A DNA stretch of 62,500 nt. Origin: Mesostigma viride (lineage: Eukaryota; Streptophyta; Mesostigmatophyceae; Mesostigmatales; Mesostigmataceae). Positions within the stretch are counted from its first letter, which is position 1, and the number at the start of each line of letters is the position of its first letter. The stretch is taken from positions 6,462,022-6,524,521 of the forward strand of contig RPFO01000065.1 in the NCBI GenBank assembly GCA_009746045.1. The letters are read 5' to 3'. Positions 33,311 to 51,315 of this stretch are shown piece by piece. A model generated the notes under the pieces. The model saw nothing but the letters and a program-made list of their open reading frames with translations. It did no database searches and had not been told where the DNA came from. A program made the translations under genes and the position numbers.

Positions 33311-35660
33311 ATGGAGGAGGAGTTCACGTATCCCAACGTGGGCCTGGGCGCCACCACGGAGGAAGGGGTCACGGGTATGCATGCATCCAGAAAACCCCAA
33401 CCCCATGAGTTATGTGGAATCCCTGTTTGACAGTATTGTCAGGCGTGACCTTAGGAGGGGTCAGCAGATGGATACCATTAACAAGCTCTTGCATTCAGTG
33501 ATCTCCAAGCAGGATAAGCTACAGGAGCTTCTCCAGGGGTTGTCCTTGTCCCAGCCCCAGATGGGGAGTGGTGTTAACATAGCTCTCAGCTCCAGCAGCA
33601 CTCCCATCATTCAGATTCCTCGTCATGTGGTACCTGTCAAGAATGTGGTGGCCTATGTGGATCACTTCCTTCACCACGGGGTGTGGCAAGGTTGTGTCCT
33701 GTCTCCATACCTGTTCATTATTGTCGTGGACCACGTCATGCGCCAGGCACGTGCGCGCTTTACTGCTCTTAAGGGGTTCGAGCCAGGCTTGGACATCCTT
33801 AACGAGCGTGGGCACGGCGGGGTTAGCACGGGTTACCGCCTGGCTGACCTGATTTACGCGGACGACACCACCCTCATCGCGCGCCCCGAGCACATTCAGA
33901 CCTGGCTGGACTGTCTGGGCCTGGAGGCGAGGGCGGTGGGGTTGGAGATTAGTGTCAAAACTGAGGCGATGGTGATTGGGGCCTCCAGTCGCCCACCGCT
34001 GCCGCGCCTGCTAGACGGGACGGAGGTCCCACTCCGCGACCGCTTCAAGCTGTTGGGGAGTTGGCTTCCGGACACTGCCGACGATGTGGACACCCGCATC
34101 GGCCTTTCCTGGGCCAAGCTCCGTTCGCTCAACACCTACTGGCGCTCCAAGGGCCTGGACGAGCACCGCAAGCGCATGCTCTTCAAGGTCCTCGTCCTCA
34201 CGGTGCTCACGTATGGCGCCGAGGCATGGACACTCACGGCAACACTGGCAGCCAAGCTAGACGGCACGGTAACCCGGATGCTCCGACAGGTCCTGAATGT
34301 CGGGTTTTCTCAGCGTAGGTCCTTAGAGTCTTTGTATCACGGTATGCCGCGTATTTCGGACGAGATTAGACAGCGTAGGATAGCATTTGTAGGACATCTT
34401 GCTCGCACCAGCCAGGTCGACACCGCCCTTGGTCTGGCCGGTCCCCAGCGGCTCGGCCAACCGGGGCGGCACATTTTGACCTGGCCTGGCCCCAAGAACA
34501 TTCCTAAAAAGGTAGGGAAACATGCCATGACCTATACCCAGATGTTGCTGGACGACCTAGTGGTCCCAGCCCAGTTTGAGTACCGCATCCACTCTCTCTC
34601 CCGTCTTTGGACTGCCATGCAGGACAAGGAGCGGTGGAAGAAGATTGTCAAGGCACACACGCCCGACCCTGTGGGCAAGCCACCTCCCCCCAAGCGGAGG
34701 AGGCGTTTTGATGAGTAGTGTAGTTAGGCTTTTCTAGATAGAGTTAGGATAGTTCGATCACGCGGCTTCCTCCACCCCATCCATCATGAAATATGTGCTA
34801 CATGACCTCCCCACGGAGGCATGTTATAATTTAATTTAATTTTTTAATGTGGATCACAGGAAGTGCATGGGACCTTGTGAGCATTGTGAGACGCTGGCCA
34901 AGGCAGTGGCTGCCCTTAACAGGGAGGAGGGGGAAGTGAGCCCTGAGGGTTATGTGGAGGAGGTCTTGTCTCAGTTAATTGCACACCAGCCTGTATGAGA
35001 TTGGCTCTCCTTTTGTGGGCCACCTGTTGCACAGGATGTTTGCCTTGACTCCAGGACCTGAGATTGACATGAGACCTGCAGAGGGGCAGGATATGTTGAC
35101 CACCTTGCCTGAGGCTTTGAAAGGAGCCTTCATGCAGTTCCAGCCAGTGAGCATGGGTGAGGCTTCCTACATGGAGTTGTTGGAGTTTTCAGTGCAGCAG
35201 GGAGATTTTGACTTGGCTCCTTCTTCTTCCAGCTCGGTCAATGGGTGCTTCCCTTTGGAGACATCCAACCTTTTCTGCAGCCCAGGGCTGCCTAAGTTCA
35301 CCATGGAGCTCAAGGTTCGTCTGACCCCGTTGAGGGTGTTGGTGCCTTTGACAGGTGCTAAGTGGTCAGTGGTCAAGACCTTTCTCCAGTTCTGGTGGGC
35401 GTACCTGTAGGTCATGGGTGAGCAGGCACAAGACGTCTTCTACTTGGGTGATGGATCCTGAGAGCCAGTCTGTGGTGCTTCTCTCCTACCCAGGGACATG
35501 CCTGCGTTATGTTGCCCAGATGGCAGCAGGGGCTGCAGAGACGTGCATGGTGCTGCAGGTCAGCAGGAACTGGCCAGACTTGGTTCACATGGTGGAGCAG
35601 TTTCCCTTGTTTGGGACCAGGGGCAAGGATGGGGTGAATGGGGATTGGTATAGCCTGTGA
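33311..35660 (+). pseudogene. Extra 3' ORF of the chromovirus (broken)
   Basis: Between the integrase stop and the polypurine tract lies about 1.5 kb of coding-like sequence once the LINE at 33666-34846 is set aside. Parts: MEEEFTYPNVGLG from 33311; then, in another frame, MSYVESLFDSIVRRDLRRGQ with a coiled-coil stretch (INKLLHSVISKQDKLQELL). After the LINE come a small Cys cluster (CMGPCEHC), then 34979-35410 (SPFVGHLLHRMFALTPGPEI and onward), then a further segment to 35660. There are at least three frame breaks. The order and coiled coil fit a structural or accessory protein, but no family is recognised. It is not a typical feature of chromoviruses. Confidence 0.6.
33666..34846 (+). mobile_element. 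5'-truncated LINE with reverse transcriptase C-terminal half
   Basis: 1181-bp insertion flanked by the 11-bp duplication ATGTGGATCAC (33655-33665 and 34847-34857). It encodes, in frame to the stop at 34718, the reverse transcriptase motifs GVWQGCVLSPYLFIIVV and LADLIYADDTTLIA, then the typical downstream segment YGAEAWTLTATLAAKLDG and a basic C-terminus (KRRRRFDE). The YADD box is intact. The 3' end has a short untranslated part and an AT-rich tail made of TTTAA words, not a pure poly(A). A decayed relative is at 47740-49660. Confidence 0.88.
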
Positions 35661-36037
35661 GGAACAGAGCTGTGCAGGAAGAGGATGGGGAAGGATGGGG
35701 GAAGAGTATGGAAGGTGCTTTGGATTGTGGTGTGAGGGGGGGATTCCAGGATGGATGATGGGGGTGGGCTCCAGTCCAGTTCTGATGTTCCAGTCCAGAG
35801 TTCCAGGTTCCAGGATGCTGAATGGAAGACTTTGTATTATGAGAAATGTTTATCTGGCTTTATAGTGGATAAGGTAGTGACTTGTTTGCTGTAGAGACCT
35901 GTGACTAGATGTTATGAGATAGGAGGCCCTGTTTTCAGGGATGTAAAAACCCATCTGCTTTTCCCAAGAGATGGTGGATTTCTGTTCAATGTTCCTCTGC
36001 CTTCAAGAGTTGGCTATTGGACCTGGGAGGTCCAGTT

Positions 36038-36051
36038 TTGAGGGGGAGATA
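36038..36051 (+). promoter_or_regulatory. Polypurine tract
   Basis: TTGAGGGGGAGATA lies directly before the 3' LTR. This is the usual form of the plus-strand primer in Ty3/gypsy elements. Confidence 0.85.
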
Positions 36052-36830
36052 TGTAACAAGCAAAAATGACTTTGTTGTTACATCCTTTGTTTTGTGAATG
36101 TTTGGCTTTTATTCGAGGACTTTTGGATCAGTATTGAGAAAGTTATGAGGTTTCTAAGACGACGGTACTTGGAGCTGATACTTTGTCAGCCAACTGATAG
36201 GAACCCTCATTGGTCGTGGCCTGATCCACGTAGGGTTGTAGTTTGTTGGCTGATACTACTGATAGGAGCCCTCATTGGTCGTGGCCTGATCCACGTGGGG
36301 TTGTAGTTTGTTAGTTGGTACTATTGAGTCTTAAATGCTCCTTTGGGACTTCAGTGCTCACGACAGATCTAAGATCTCATGGAAAGATTCTGCCAGGCTG
36401 TGTGTGGTGTTGTTCTGTTTTGTGTGACTAGGATGGATACGAAGATCTTGTATAGGATTCCATGGTTCTGATTGGTTCTCTTCAGGCTAAGGTTGGAGCA
36501 AGCTCGACAAGCACGTCGATATCAAGGACGTGGGGTCGCCATTGTTGCTACGTTGGTTTTGATTCACCATGGTATAATAAAGCTTGTCTTTGTTGTCCAT
36601 TCATAAGAGCCCCTTGGCTATAGACGTCCTTCAGTTCCACAGAGGTCGTCTATACACGAGCTTGTCTTTGTGTCTACAAGGGGTTGTGATTCCCTAAATC
36701 ACGTGCTGTGGAATTTCCATCTCAACGTTGCTCGGATACTTGAAGTTCTGCGACTCAGGAAAGCAACCCAGGTAAAAGATCTTTCATATTGGACTGTGGA
36801 TGATGTTGATGATCATTTTTAGTCGTTACA
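36052..36830 (+). repeat. 3' LTR of the chromovirus
   Basis: 779 bp, TGTAACAAGC to GTCGTTACA, followed by the GGCGC duplication. Compared with the 5' LTR it lacks four bases near 36566 and differs at one base near 36645. The short open frame at 36094-36306 is an accident of the LTR sequence. Confidence 0.93.
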
Positions 36831-37235
36831 GGCGCCAGCAGTAATTGAACGTGCAGGGTTCCAGGGGGAAGTTCTGCGATCACCTTCCCCGAGCATGTTG
36901 CGGTCGTGCTGTATGGACAAAAGCAGCACCATTCACCAGCTTTATAGGGGGCACGGGGAGAAGTCATCAGTGTGTGCCAGCGGGGGGGGTATGGCTTGTA
37001 CTAGAGCGGCCCAGGCAGCATAAGTAGGCATATTGGGGACCAGAATATTGGGGACCCAGGCAGCCAATTCGTTATATGTTAGTTAGTTAAGAGGCGGTAG
37101 CAGTCACCGTGGAGAATATACAGGTGGAGAATAGTGGTTACAGGGTGGGGGGATGTTATGAAGCCTTCGTAGGGGTTAGGGCCACTTAAGCATCCAAAGG
37201 GGCAATTAAGGGTAACGGTACGTACCGATGGAATT

Positions 37236-37618
37236 TCCAGGTAAATAGGTGTACGTTTATTCCAAATATAGCCAGTAGTTAATCCCTGCTAAGCCTAGGG
37301 TATCAAGATGTCAGTGGCTAAAACGGAGCCTTACTAGACCACGGAAGCCACTGGACTTCTAAGGGGTTGTCATTGGGCATGTGGGTAAAGATCCTGTTTT
37401 TGCCCATGAGGTCATGAAAGATCTCAAGTGGGCTGGGCTTATCCTGGTCCGCGCCAGGGTCCCAGATTTTGTTTTGTTCATTTGCAACCATCCAGTAGCG
37501 TCGCATGCCGGAGTTCCATAGGTAAATGAAGCGTGAGAGAACCCCAGCTTTGTCGAAAACTGTGCGCCTATTGAACACCACATCGTTTCGCACCGTCCAG
37601 ATAACGGAGCCATAGGTG
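37236..37618 (-). mobile_element. 5'-truncated LINE tail with 16-bp target duplication
   Basis: 383 bp matching the 3' end of LINE copy B (52651-53017), inserted into LINE copy A. The duplication is ACGTACCGATGGAATT at 37220-37235 and 37619-37634. On the minus strand the element ends CACCTATTTACCTGGA with no poly(A). It encodes the last part of ORF2 (NEQNKIWDPGADQDKPSPLE). It defines the true 3' end of this LINE family. Confidence 0.85.
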
Positions 37619-37634
37619 ACGTACCGATGGAATT

Positions 37635-37894
37635 ACGGAAACCGACCAAACCCTAGATCTATACCCTGGGACCTTGGGCCGTCACAGCTGTTGTTGTACT
37701 AGGTTGTACTGTAAGTTGTTGTACTAGGTTGTACTTAGTACTAGGTTGTACTTAGTGTTGTAGTACTTAACGCCTGTCGGACCACCGGCGCGGGAATAAA
37801 ACAGGGTTTGTATTCCTCACGGTGACCTGACGCGTGTCACCTCGCTTCCCGGCTGGTCACATACTGGCTAGGCTACTGCTCCCTTCTAAACATA
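37635..37894. other. Intergenic, short GTTGTACT repeats
   Basis: Contains five or six diverged copies of GTTGTACTAGGTTGTACT at about 37688-37760 and an AATAAA at 37796. It may be the end of an old LTR, but no partner is visible. Confidence 0.4.
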
Positions 37895-39587
37895 CACAGT
37901 CCGCATCAGTAGTTTGTTATTAGGGGTCCGTCAATTTTTGCCGTATTTGCATTACGAATAACCCAGCTGGATTGTTTGTTGGGAGCCAGTTAGAGTCCCG
38001 GGTTCTTTATTATTTAATCAAAACCTTTTGTCTGTTTGTTTGTCCTGCAGCCGTTCAAGGCACGTGGGTACTTATTAAATTAAATTTCTTTAATTTTGTT
38101 TGTTTGTGCCCAAACAAACCTTCATTGATCATGAACGGTACTAGATATGGTACACGCCGTCCCCAACATGATCATTCCGACCCGGCGGCCCCCCTTTCGA
38201 CCGCGGCCACAGGCTATAGTCAGACGTGGAGGTCTCAGGTCAGTGATACCCCATTTAATTGCTCAAGGCCCACTGTAAGTATCGCACATGAGTAGTACTT
38301 CCAGCGTCACTCAGTGACCCGTGACGGGCCATGACTGCAGCACTCGGCCACCGGCAGGGGGGAGACATTCACTGCGCATGTTGTAATAACCGAGCCGGTG
38401 AAGTTCGCGCCTCACCCCGCGCTCGGCCTGCGTCTCGCGGGTTTTTTCGAATTTCACGATATTTCATGTTCCCCGCCTGTCCAAGGTATTTTCGAAGGTT
38501 TTATGTACTTTATATTATATAATAAAATTATTCTGATCATAGAATTATCAAAGAGACAACCAGCGCAGGCCAGAAATCGGGAGAATCCGGACCATGGTAG
38601 CTCGAGCCTGCCGTTATCTTTTCCGCGTTTTCGAGTCGTTCAGGATGATGAAGATGAATGGTGATGGAAATGTGTATCCTTGTGCATTGAAATTATGGCT
38701 GGCTTACGTGTGGAGCGACTAGATGACCTAGACGGTGGGGCCGGAAACAGCATGCTTGATCAGGGCGTGTGTTTCTAGCCTAGCTGGCCGGGAGTGTCTA
38801 GTGGTGAGCACCAGTTGCTGCGATCGCTCTCCCACCATTTACGAGGAAATACCCGCAAATGGAAAACCACTGAAAAGGTCTAGCTAGTCAGTCATCACGT
38901 TAGCCATGCCATGATTCCAAACGTCCAAGAACTGCACACGGTGCAAAGGCAAAAAGCCGGAGGACAGCACTTTCAAATGTGCGGCGGGAACCAAAAGCCC
39001 GCGGATGCCAGAAAACATCGTGTTGCGTCAGCGACGCGACGATGTGGACAACGAATCCAGTGCCAAGCTCGGAACGGCCGCAAGGGAGATCTGGCATCAC
39101 AGGGTTCAGATGTGCGGAGATACTATGCGATCGGCAGCCGGTCCACGACCTGTTTGTAGAGCTTGTGCCAAGGGGCAGCACCGAACAGATGTGGGTGACG
39201 TTGCAAAAAACATCGGACTTGACGGAGCATAATGGCTCGGTCATAGTCTTTGACCAATAAACGCTGCAAGAGCTCAACAAGAGTCGTGATGAAATCAACA
39301 CGATAAGAACAAAGACGGGAAAAACGATGTAACTGAGAAAGAACAACACCATATTTTGCTGTGTGGGAAAGGAGACTGTGAATATCGGGGTAACGAATAA
39401 AAGGAATTTGCTGGTATTTAGTTTTATTTAATTATGTTTGTTTGTTTTCTCACAGGGTGACCACCCACAGCCCACATGAGTTAATTAATTAATTTTCTTT
39501 TGTTTGTTCATTCCTGGTTTTCAGCCAGAACATTTTCCACTGAGAAGCTACTTCAGTATTTATATAAAACTACTAATGCGGACGGTG
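37895..39587. mobile_element. TA-flanked inverted-repeat element, long copy
   Basis: Ends CACAGTCCGCATCAGTAGTT and, inverted, AACTACTAATGCGGACGGTG; TA flanks both sides (37893-37894 and 39588-39589). The outer 600 bp and the last 170 bp match, reversed, the 673-bp element at 51326-51998. The extra 0.9 kb in the middle (about 38530-39415) is absent from the short copy and holds a possible zinc-ribbon exon. A TA target and roughly 20-bp ends would fit a Tc1/mariner-like or related group, but no DDE transposase is seen. Confidence 0.75.
38930..39232 (+). CDS. Possible captured exon with zinc-ribbon-like Cys pairs
   Basis: Open frame of 100 codons to TAA without an upstream AUG; an AG precedes it. 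It has Cys pairs NCTRCKGKKPEDSTFKC near its start and VCRACAKGQH near its end, separated by about 70 residues, as in a zinc ribbon. The middle is polar. It lies in the part of the TA-flanked element that the short copy lacks, so it could be a captured gene fragment. No family is named. Confidence 0.3.
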   Translation, partial: NCTRCKGKKPEDSTFKCAAGTKSPRMPENIVLRQRRDDVDNESSAKLGTAAREIWHHRVQMCGDTMRSAAGPRPVCRACAKGQHRTDVGDVAKNIGLDGA

Positions 39588-39589
39588 TA

Positions 39590-40615
39590 ACACACGTTGG
39601 GTAACCAGCTGCTCGATATGTGGTACCCCTTTCCCTAACGATATTCCCATTGGTTAATAAAAATACCCATTTACATTTTACCCGGAATAAACAATAAACT
39701 CAAGTCAACTCGACTCAGCGACATATAGAGTTATGCTAGCGACTTTCACAATCGCTAGCATAACTTTTGCGTCAGCACATACCTGCTGCTCCCTCCCGAG
39801 ATTCCAGATGCAGGCTCGTTGAATGTAACTTACTCCGATGAGAAATTATCGCCTCGACGCCACGTCGGATGCCGACTTCCTAGAGCAAAAGCGTGTGACA
39901 AGTCCACGACGTCGACCATGTTCCCGACCCACCCAACAGACCCGTCGGATGATGCTTTACGTCGCCCCCGGTATCCATTAGACACTTGCCTCAAGGTCTG
40001 AAGCCAATTAGGGAGCTAGCGAAACGAATATCCATTCGCACTTCGGGAAATGGCTGCAATAATGCTGAATTGCGGCATTTCGTCGTCTTCGGGGCATATT
40101 GATGCCCGAACGACATCGATAGACTTGTTCGCGCGCCACGTTTTGAAGAAGAGATTTTCGAGTGTCCACATAAAATCTAGTCGGCAAGGAAGGGCTGTGT
40201 CCTGTTCAGCGAAAGGTAGGCAGATACATTGTGTCGTTTCTCTCACGCGTGCACTGAGCTTGACATTGCATGCTGCCGTACCTCTAAATAGGTGGCTAGG
40301 TTTATATGATGGATAGCAGTAGCGTTCTCGTTTTGGGCTAACTTTATTCTCAGTAATGCTCGAATTTCAAGGCGTCAGTGAAGCAAGTGTGATGTATGCC
40401 TTTGGCGCGTCGAAGCCGACCTGTTCGTGTTAAGCGACCTCGATCTTTCTTCGGCAGGATACTCTAACAGCATGTAGCCCAAAATCCAACCATGGCTTGA
40501 TGCTGCTGTTGCACATCGCATTTCCAGTTCTGCAGCGTCACGCTCTCCCTTCCCTGTCTGCGCATGGCTTCCCCCAATTCCGTCCATCTAATCGCGTCCA
40601 TCCCCCGAACCAATC
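39590..40615. other. Upstream region of the fibrillin gene
   Basis: No repeat family or coding segment is recognised apart from the hairpin. It should include the promoter of the gene starting at 40616. No clear TATA box was found in the last 200 bases. Confidence 0.4.
39729..39765. repeat. Perfect 14-bp stem hairpin
   Basis: AGTTATGCTAGCGA, a 9-base loop (CTTTCACAA), then TCGCTAGCATAACT. No T run follows, and there is no neighbouring gene that it obviously ends. It may be the remnant of a small foldback element. Confidence 0.8.
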
Positions 40616-47251
<6,636 letters not shown>

Positions 47252-47739
47252 AGAAAGTATACTGTTCGTTAGTTTGCCATTTTCTTAGTGTGGTTTGAGC
47301 TATTGAAGATCCCGGCATCGTGCATATCGCAGAGATCGAGTGATCTCTTTAGCGAGTTGATTCAATTTTGTGCGGACCCTCCATGTATGCTGAACCGTGG
47401 AACGTATCATTGCAGTTTCAAGTGGTATATAATGCTTATGGGTTTGTTTAGTTGCATCCCGTTACCAAAGCAATAGCATTAATTAGTTAATTAACTAGTC
47501 TCATGTCCCCGTTGGGGGGCCACGGAGCAGTGGGCACTGAATTCCCTGGCAATTAAGATCTCTACTGGACGTAAGCGATGGCATACTATGTAATGAAATA
47601 CCCAGTTTATGAATGGACATTTCCCCAATAATATATGCACATTTTCATCCACATGCATGTAGCTTGTAATTAATTGATACGATCGAGAATTTCTACATGG
47701 CGCCTATTGCAACTATAAGTAGTATCGCAAAGTGTTAAT
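47252..47739. other. Downstream flank of the fibrillin gene, no gene seen
   Basis: Unique, moderately AT-rich sequence. It probably contains the 3' untranslated region of the gene. No coding segment is recognised. Confidence 0.4.
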
Positions 47740-49660
47740 TCATTTTGACAATCATGATATATCGACCATAGGCTCCCAGGCCCCGCCCAGGTCAGCGGCG
47801 GATCGACTACCTAGTCCCCCAGCTGACCGGCCCGTCAGACATGCCTCCTTTCACCTAGCTGTCCCGCGAGGTCACGGAGGCGGTCCAGCGCCTGCGTTAC
47901 GCGATGCAGCCACAGGCTTAGACGAGATTTCGGCCGCGGTCGTGAAACTCGCCGCCGAGTTTGAGGACACTGGTGTCATGCTGCTCTTCCGGGATATCTG
48001 CTGTCGACGCAACCACTCCCAGCGGCCTGGCAACACAGTTTTCGCACGATGCTGTACGAGAACAAGGGGTCGCCCGCCGACGTCCCGGCAACTATAGAGG
48101 GGTGTGCATCCAAAGTGCCCCCCTCAAGCTTCTCATGCGGCTCATCCTGGACCGCCTGCACACTGCCCTGGACGGCCACCTCAGCGAGATCGACTCAGCA
48201 CGGCTTCCGTCCAGGCCGTGCAACACAGTACAAGCGCTGTTCGCTACTCGCCGCCTTTTTGAAGAACTGCACCGCCTTCAGCCTGGTGTGTGAGTCCCCT
48301 CTGCACCTTGTGCTGGTGCACTTCATCAAAGCCTAGCTTCGATTCGTTTTTCTGGCCTGCACTGCCTGGGACATCCTCGCTCTGTTCAGGATCCCCCTCC
48401 CTTATCGCTGTCATCCGCAACCTGTATGAAGGGTCGATCCACCACCTCGGTGCGCACTTCCTACGGGACCACGCTACCACGCCACCATATGCCTTCAACA
48501 GAATGGTGTGTGGCAGGGCTGCGTGCTCTCGCCCTACCTGTTCATTATTGTGGTCGAATATACGTCATGATTCAGGCGCGCAAGCGGTTTTCTCGCATTG
48601 TGGGTAGGGAACCAGGGGTGCAGGTCACCATCGATTTCTGGCATGGCGGGGCGAAAACGGAGATATTCGGCTGGCGGACATCATCTATGCAGGTCTACGA
48701 CACCACCCTCTTCGAGGACACTGAGCATGTGCAGACGTGGCTTAACTGCCTAGCAATCGAGCCCCGGGTGGTGGGGCCGGCTTGAGGTCAGCAACAAGAC
48801 TGAGGCTCTGGCGATTGGGCTCACTCAGCCACCGCCCGACCTTTTTCTACTTGATGGCTGAGTCCCGCTCGAGTCCTGTATCGGGACCGCGTCAAGTTGC
48901 TGGGTAGCTTCCTCCCCAACTGCGAGGCCGATGTGGACCACCGTATCTCCCTCGCCTGGCACGCTTTACTGAATACGCACCAATACCGGGCCCTGTGGCG
49001 CAAGCTAGCCCTTGCATGGGCAAGCTAGAGAAACAGGACCTGTTTAACTGGTCCTGGTCCACCCTCTTCTTACGTACGGGGCCGAGACGTGGACTCTCAC
49101 CGCCGACCTTACAGCAAGCTGGAGGGTGCGGTCACGTACCAACATGCTGCACGGTCAATTTTCCGTGTAGGACACGCTGCTCATGTTGATCCGCAAGGAG
49201 GACTTGTACCTCGGCATGCCACTGATCACCAGCACCATCAAGCAGAGGCGCCTGCTGCTATATAGTAGGGCAAGTTAGCTCGCACCAACCAGGTACACAC
49301 CCGGCCCGTTGCCCCTAGAGCTGCAGCTAGGGCTGTGCCCCGCCCAGCCGGGTATGACCTCCTCTGCGCGTGGGCCGGGCCCAACCAGGTCAGACGCCGC
49401 AAGGCCCGCACCTTCAAAGAGCAGCTCGTAGTAGAGAACATGGGGGGCATAGGCCTCTCCGTGATTTGGAAAAAGATGATGGACCCGGGTAATAGAGGAC
49501 CCAAGTGGGCCCAGGTAATAGAGGACAACAACCCGGCCGGCCCCCCGCGTGCAGTGGGGAAGCCGCGCGTTTGCACACGTGGGCGGCATGCTAGACAAGA
49601 CCCCTAGTAGGGTCGCGGGCACCCTAGGTAGTAGTTATAGGACTGTTTTGTAGATAGCTT
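47740..49660 (+). pseudogene. Decayed LINE reverse transcriptase (same family as 33666-34846)
   Basis: Fragments in all three plus frames give reverse transcriptase motifs in order: PGNYRGVCIQSAPLKLLMRL near 48085, QHGFRPGRATQ near 48197, NGVWQGCVLSPYLFIIVV near 48500, then a damaged catalytic region (IRLADIIYAG, where YADD is expected) and the segment with TWLNCLAIEPR. The DNA aligns with the intact fragment at 33670 onward (GGTGTGGCAAGG against GTGTGTGGCAGGG). Many stops and frameshifts are present. The 3' part runs into the CCAT array at about 49680. It is non-functional. Confidence 0.8.
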
Positions 49661-49689
49661 AGACCGGTAGGATTGCGTGTCCCACCCAC

Positions 49690-50384
49690 TCACCCACCCA
49701 TCCATCCATCCATCCATCCATCCATCCATCCATCCATCCATCCATCCATCCATCCATCCATCCATCCATCCATCCATCCATCCATCCATCCATCCATCCA
49801 TCCATCCATCCATCCATCCATCCATCCATCCATCCATCCATCCATCCATCCATCCATCCATCCATCCATCCATCCATCCATCCATCCATCCATCCATCCA
49901 TCCATCCATCCATCCATCCATCCATCCATCCATCCATCCATCCATCCATCCATCCATCCATCCATCCATCCATCCATCCATCCATCCATCCATCCATCCA
50001 TCCATCCATCCATCCATCCATCCATCCATCCATCCATCCATCCATCCATCCATCCATCCATCCATCCATCCATCCATCCATCCATCCATCCATCCATCCA
50101 TCCATCCATCCATCCATCCATCCATCCATCCATCCATCCATCCATCCATCCATCCATCCATCCATCCATCCATCCATCCATCCATCCATCCATCCATCCA
50201 TCCATCCATCCATCCATCCATCCATCCATCTATCCATCCATCCATCCATCCATCCATCCATCCATCCATCCATCCATCCATCCATCCATCCATCCATCCA
50301 TCCATCCATCCATCCATCCATCCATCCATCCATCCATCCATCCATCCATCCATCCATCCATCCATCCATCCATCCATCCATCCA
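49690..50384. repeat. CCAT (CATC) microsatellite, about 700 bp
   Basis: About 174 almost perfect CCAT units with one TATC variant near 50231 and an ACAT end at 50385-50403. The long DGWM and SIHP frames come from the repeat. Confidence 0.98.
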
Positions 50385-50417
50385 TATACATACATACATA
50401 CATATCCATCTGGACAT

Positions 50418-50981
50418 CCCTCCCTCCCTCCCTCCTCCCTCCCTCCTCCCCTCTCCCTCCCTCCCTCCCTCCTCCCTCCCCCTCCCTCCCTCCCTCCCTC
50501 CCTCCCTCCCTCCCTCCCTCCCTCCCTCCCTCCCTCCCTCCCTCCCTCCCTCCCTCCCTCCCTCCCTCCCTCCCTCCCTCCCTCCCTCCCTCCTCCCTCC
50601 CTCCCTCCCTCCCTCCCTCCCTCCCTCCCTCCCTCCCTCCCTCCCTCCTCCCTCCCTCCCTCCCTCCCTCCCTCCCTCCCTCCTCCCTCCCTCCCTCCTC
50701 CCTCCCTCCCTCCCTCCCTCCCTCCCTCCCTCCTCCCTCCCTCCCGCTCCCTCCCTCCCTCCTCCCTCCCTCCCTCCCTCCCTCCCTCCCTCCCTCCCTC
50801 CCTCCCTCCTCCCTCCCTCCCTCCCTCCCTCCCTCCCTCCCTCCCTCCCTCCCTCCCTCCCTCCCTCCCTCCCTCCCTCCCTCCCTCCCTCCCTCCCTCC
50901 TCCCTCCCTCCCTCCCCCTCCCTCCCTCCCTCCCTCCCTCCCTCCTCCCTCCCTCCCTCCCTCCCTCCCTCCCTCCCTCCC
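50418..50981. repeat. CCCT microsatellite
   Basis: About 140 CCCT units with scattered one-base losses (CCT). Ends at CAGTGATTGGCC, the arm described next. Confidence 0.97.
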
Positions 50982-51180
50982 AGTGATTGGCCATACGCCG
51001 TATTATACGCCGTATTTAGCGTATTATGCGCGATACGCAAGCGGCGCGTACGAAAATGGGGTACTTTCATACGCAACGCGTATTTTTGCGCATTTTTGCG
51101 TATTTTCGCGTATTTTTGGCATATTTTTGGCTTACGAGGTGGGTGCATTTGCTTGCCTAGACTGCGGCGCGCCGACCTGT
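50982..51180. repeat. Arm with GCGTATT words, right of the CCCT array
   Basis: Begins CAGTGATTGGCCATACGCC and is rich in GCGTATT, TATACGCC and TTTTTGCG words. The first 20 bases occur inverted at about 56484-56502, next to another CCCT array. Confidence 0.7.
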
Positions 51181-51315
51181 AGTAGGAACAAATAATTGCG
51201 TGATGAGCTAGCTAGTGTATAGTGCACTAAAGCTAAAAGCGCGTTCATTGTGACTTGTGAAGGCGGGAAGGTGAAGGCGGGAAGGCTGAAGATTCATCAT
51301 CAAGAAGGTGATAAG

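Noticed and set aside
33279-34718. A single 479-codon protein with reverse transcriptase motifs
   Set aside because: It is a chance fusion of the chromovirus extra ORF with a nested LINE; the 11-bp duplication marks the LINE boundaries.
38900-39352. Minus-strand 150-codon ORF with a hydrophobic start
   Set aside because: It is antisense to a plus-strand frame with Cys pairs, and its own composition is not protein-like.
49604-51182. Long frames of DGWM, SIHP, GREG and PSLP repeats
   Set aside because: Direct translations of CCAT and CCCT microsatellites in all frames and both strands.
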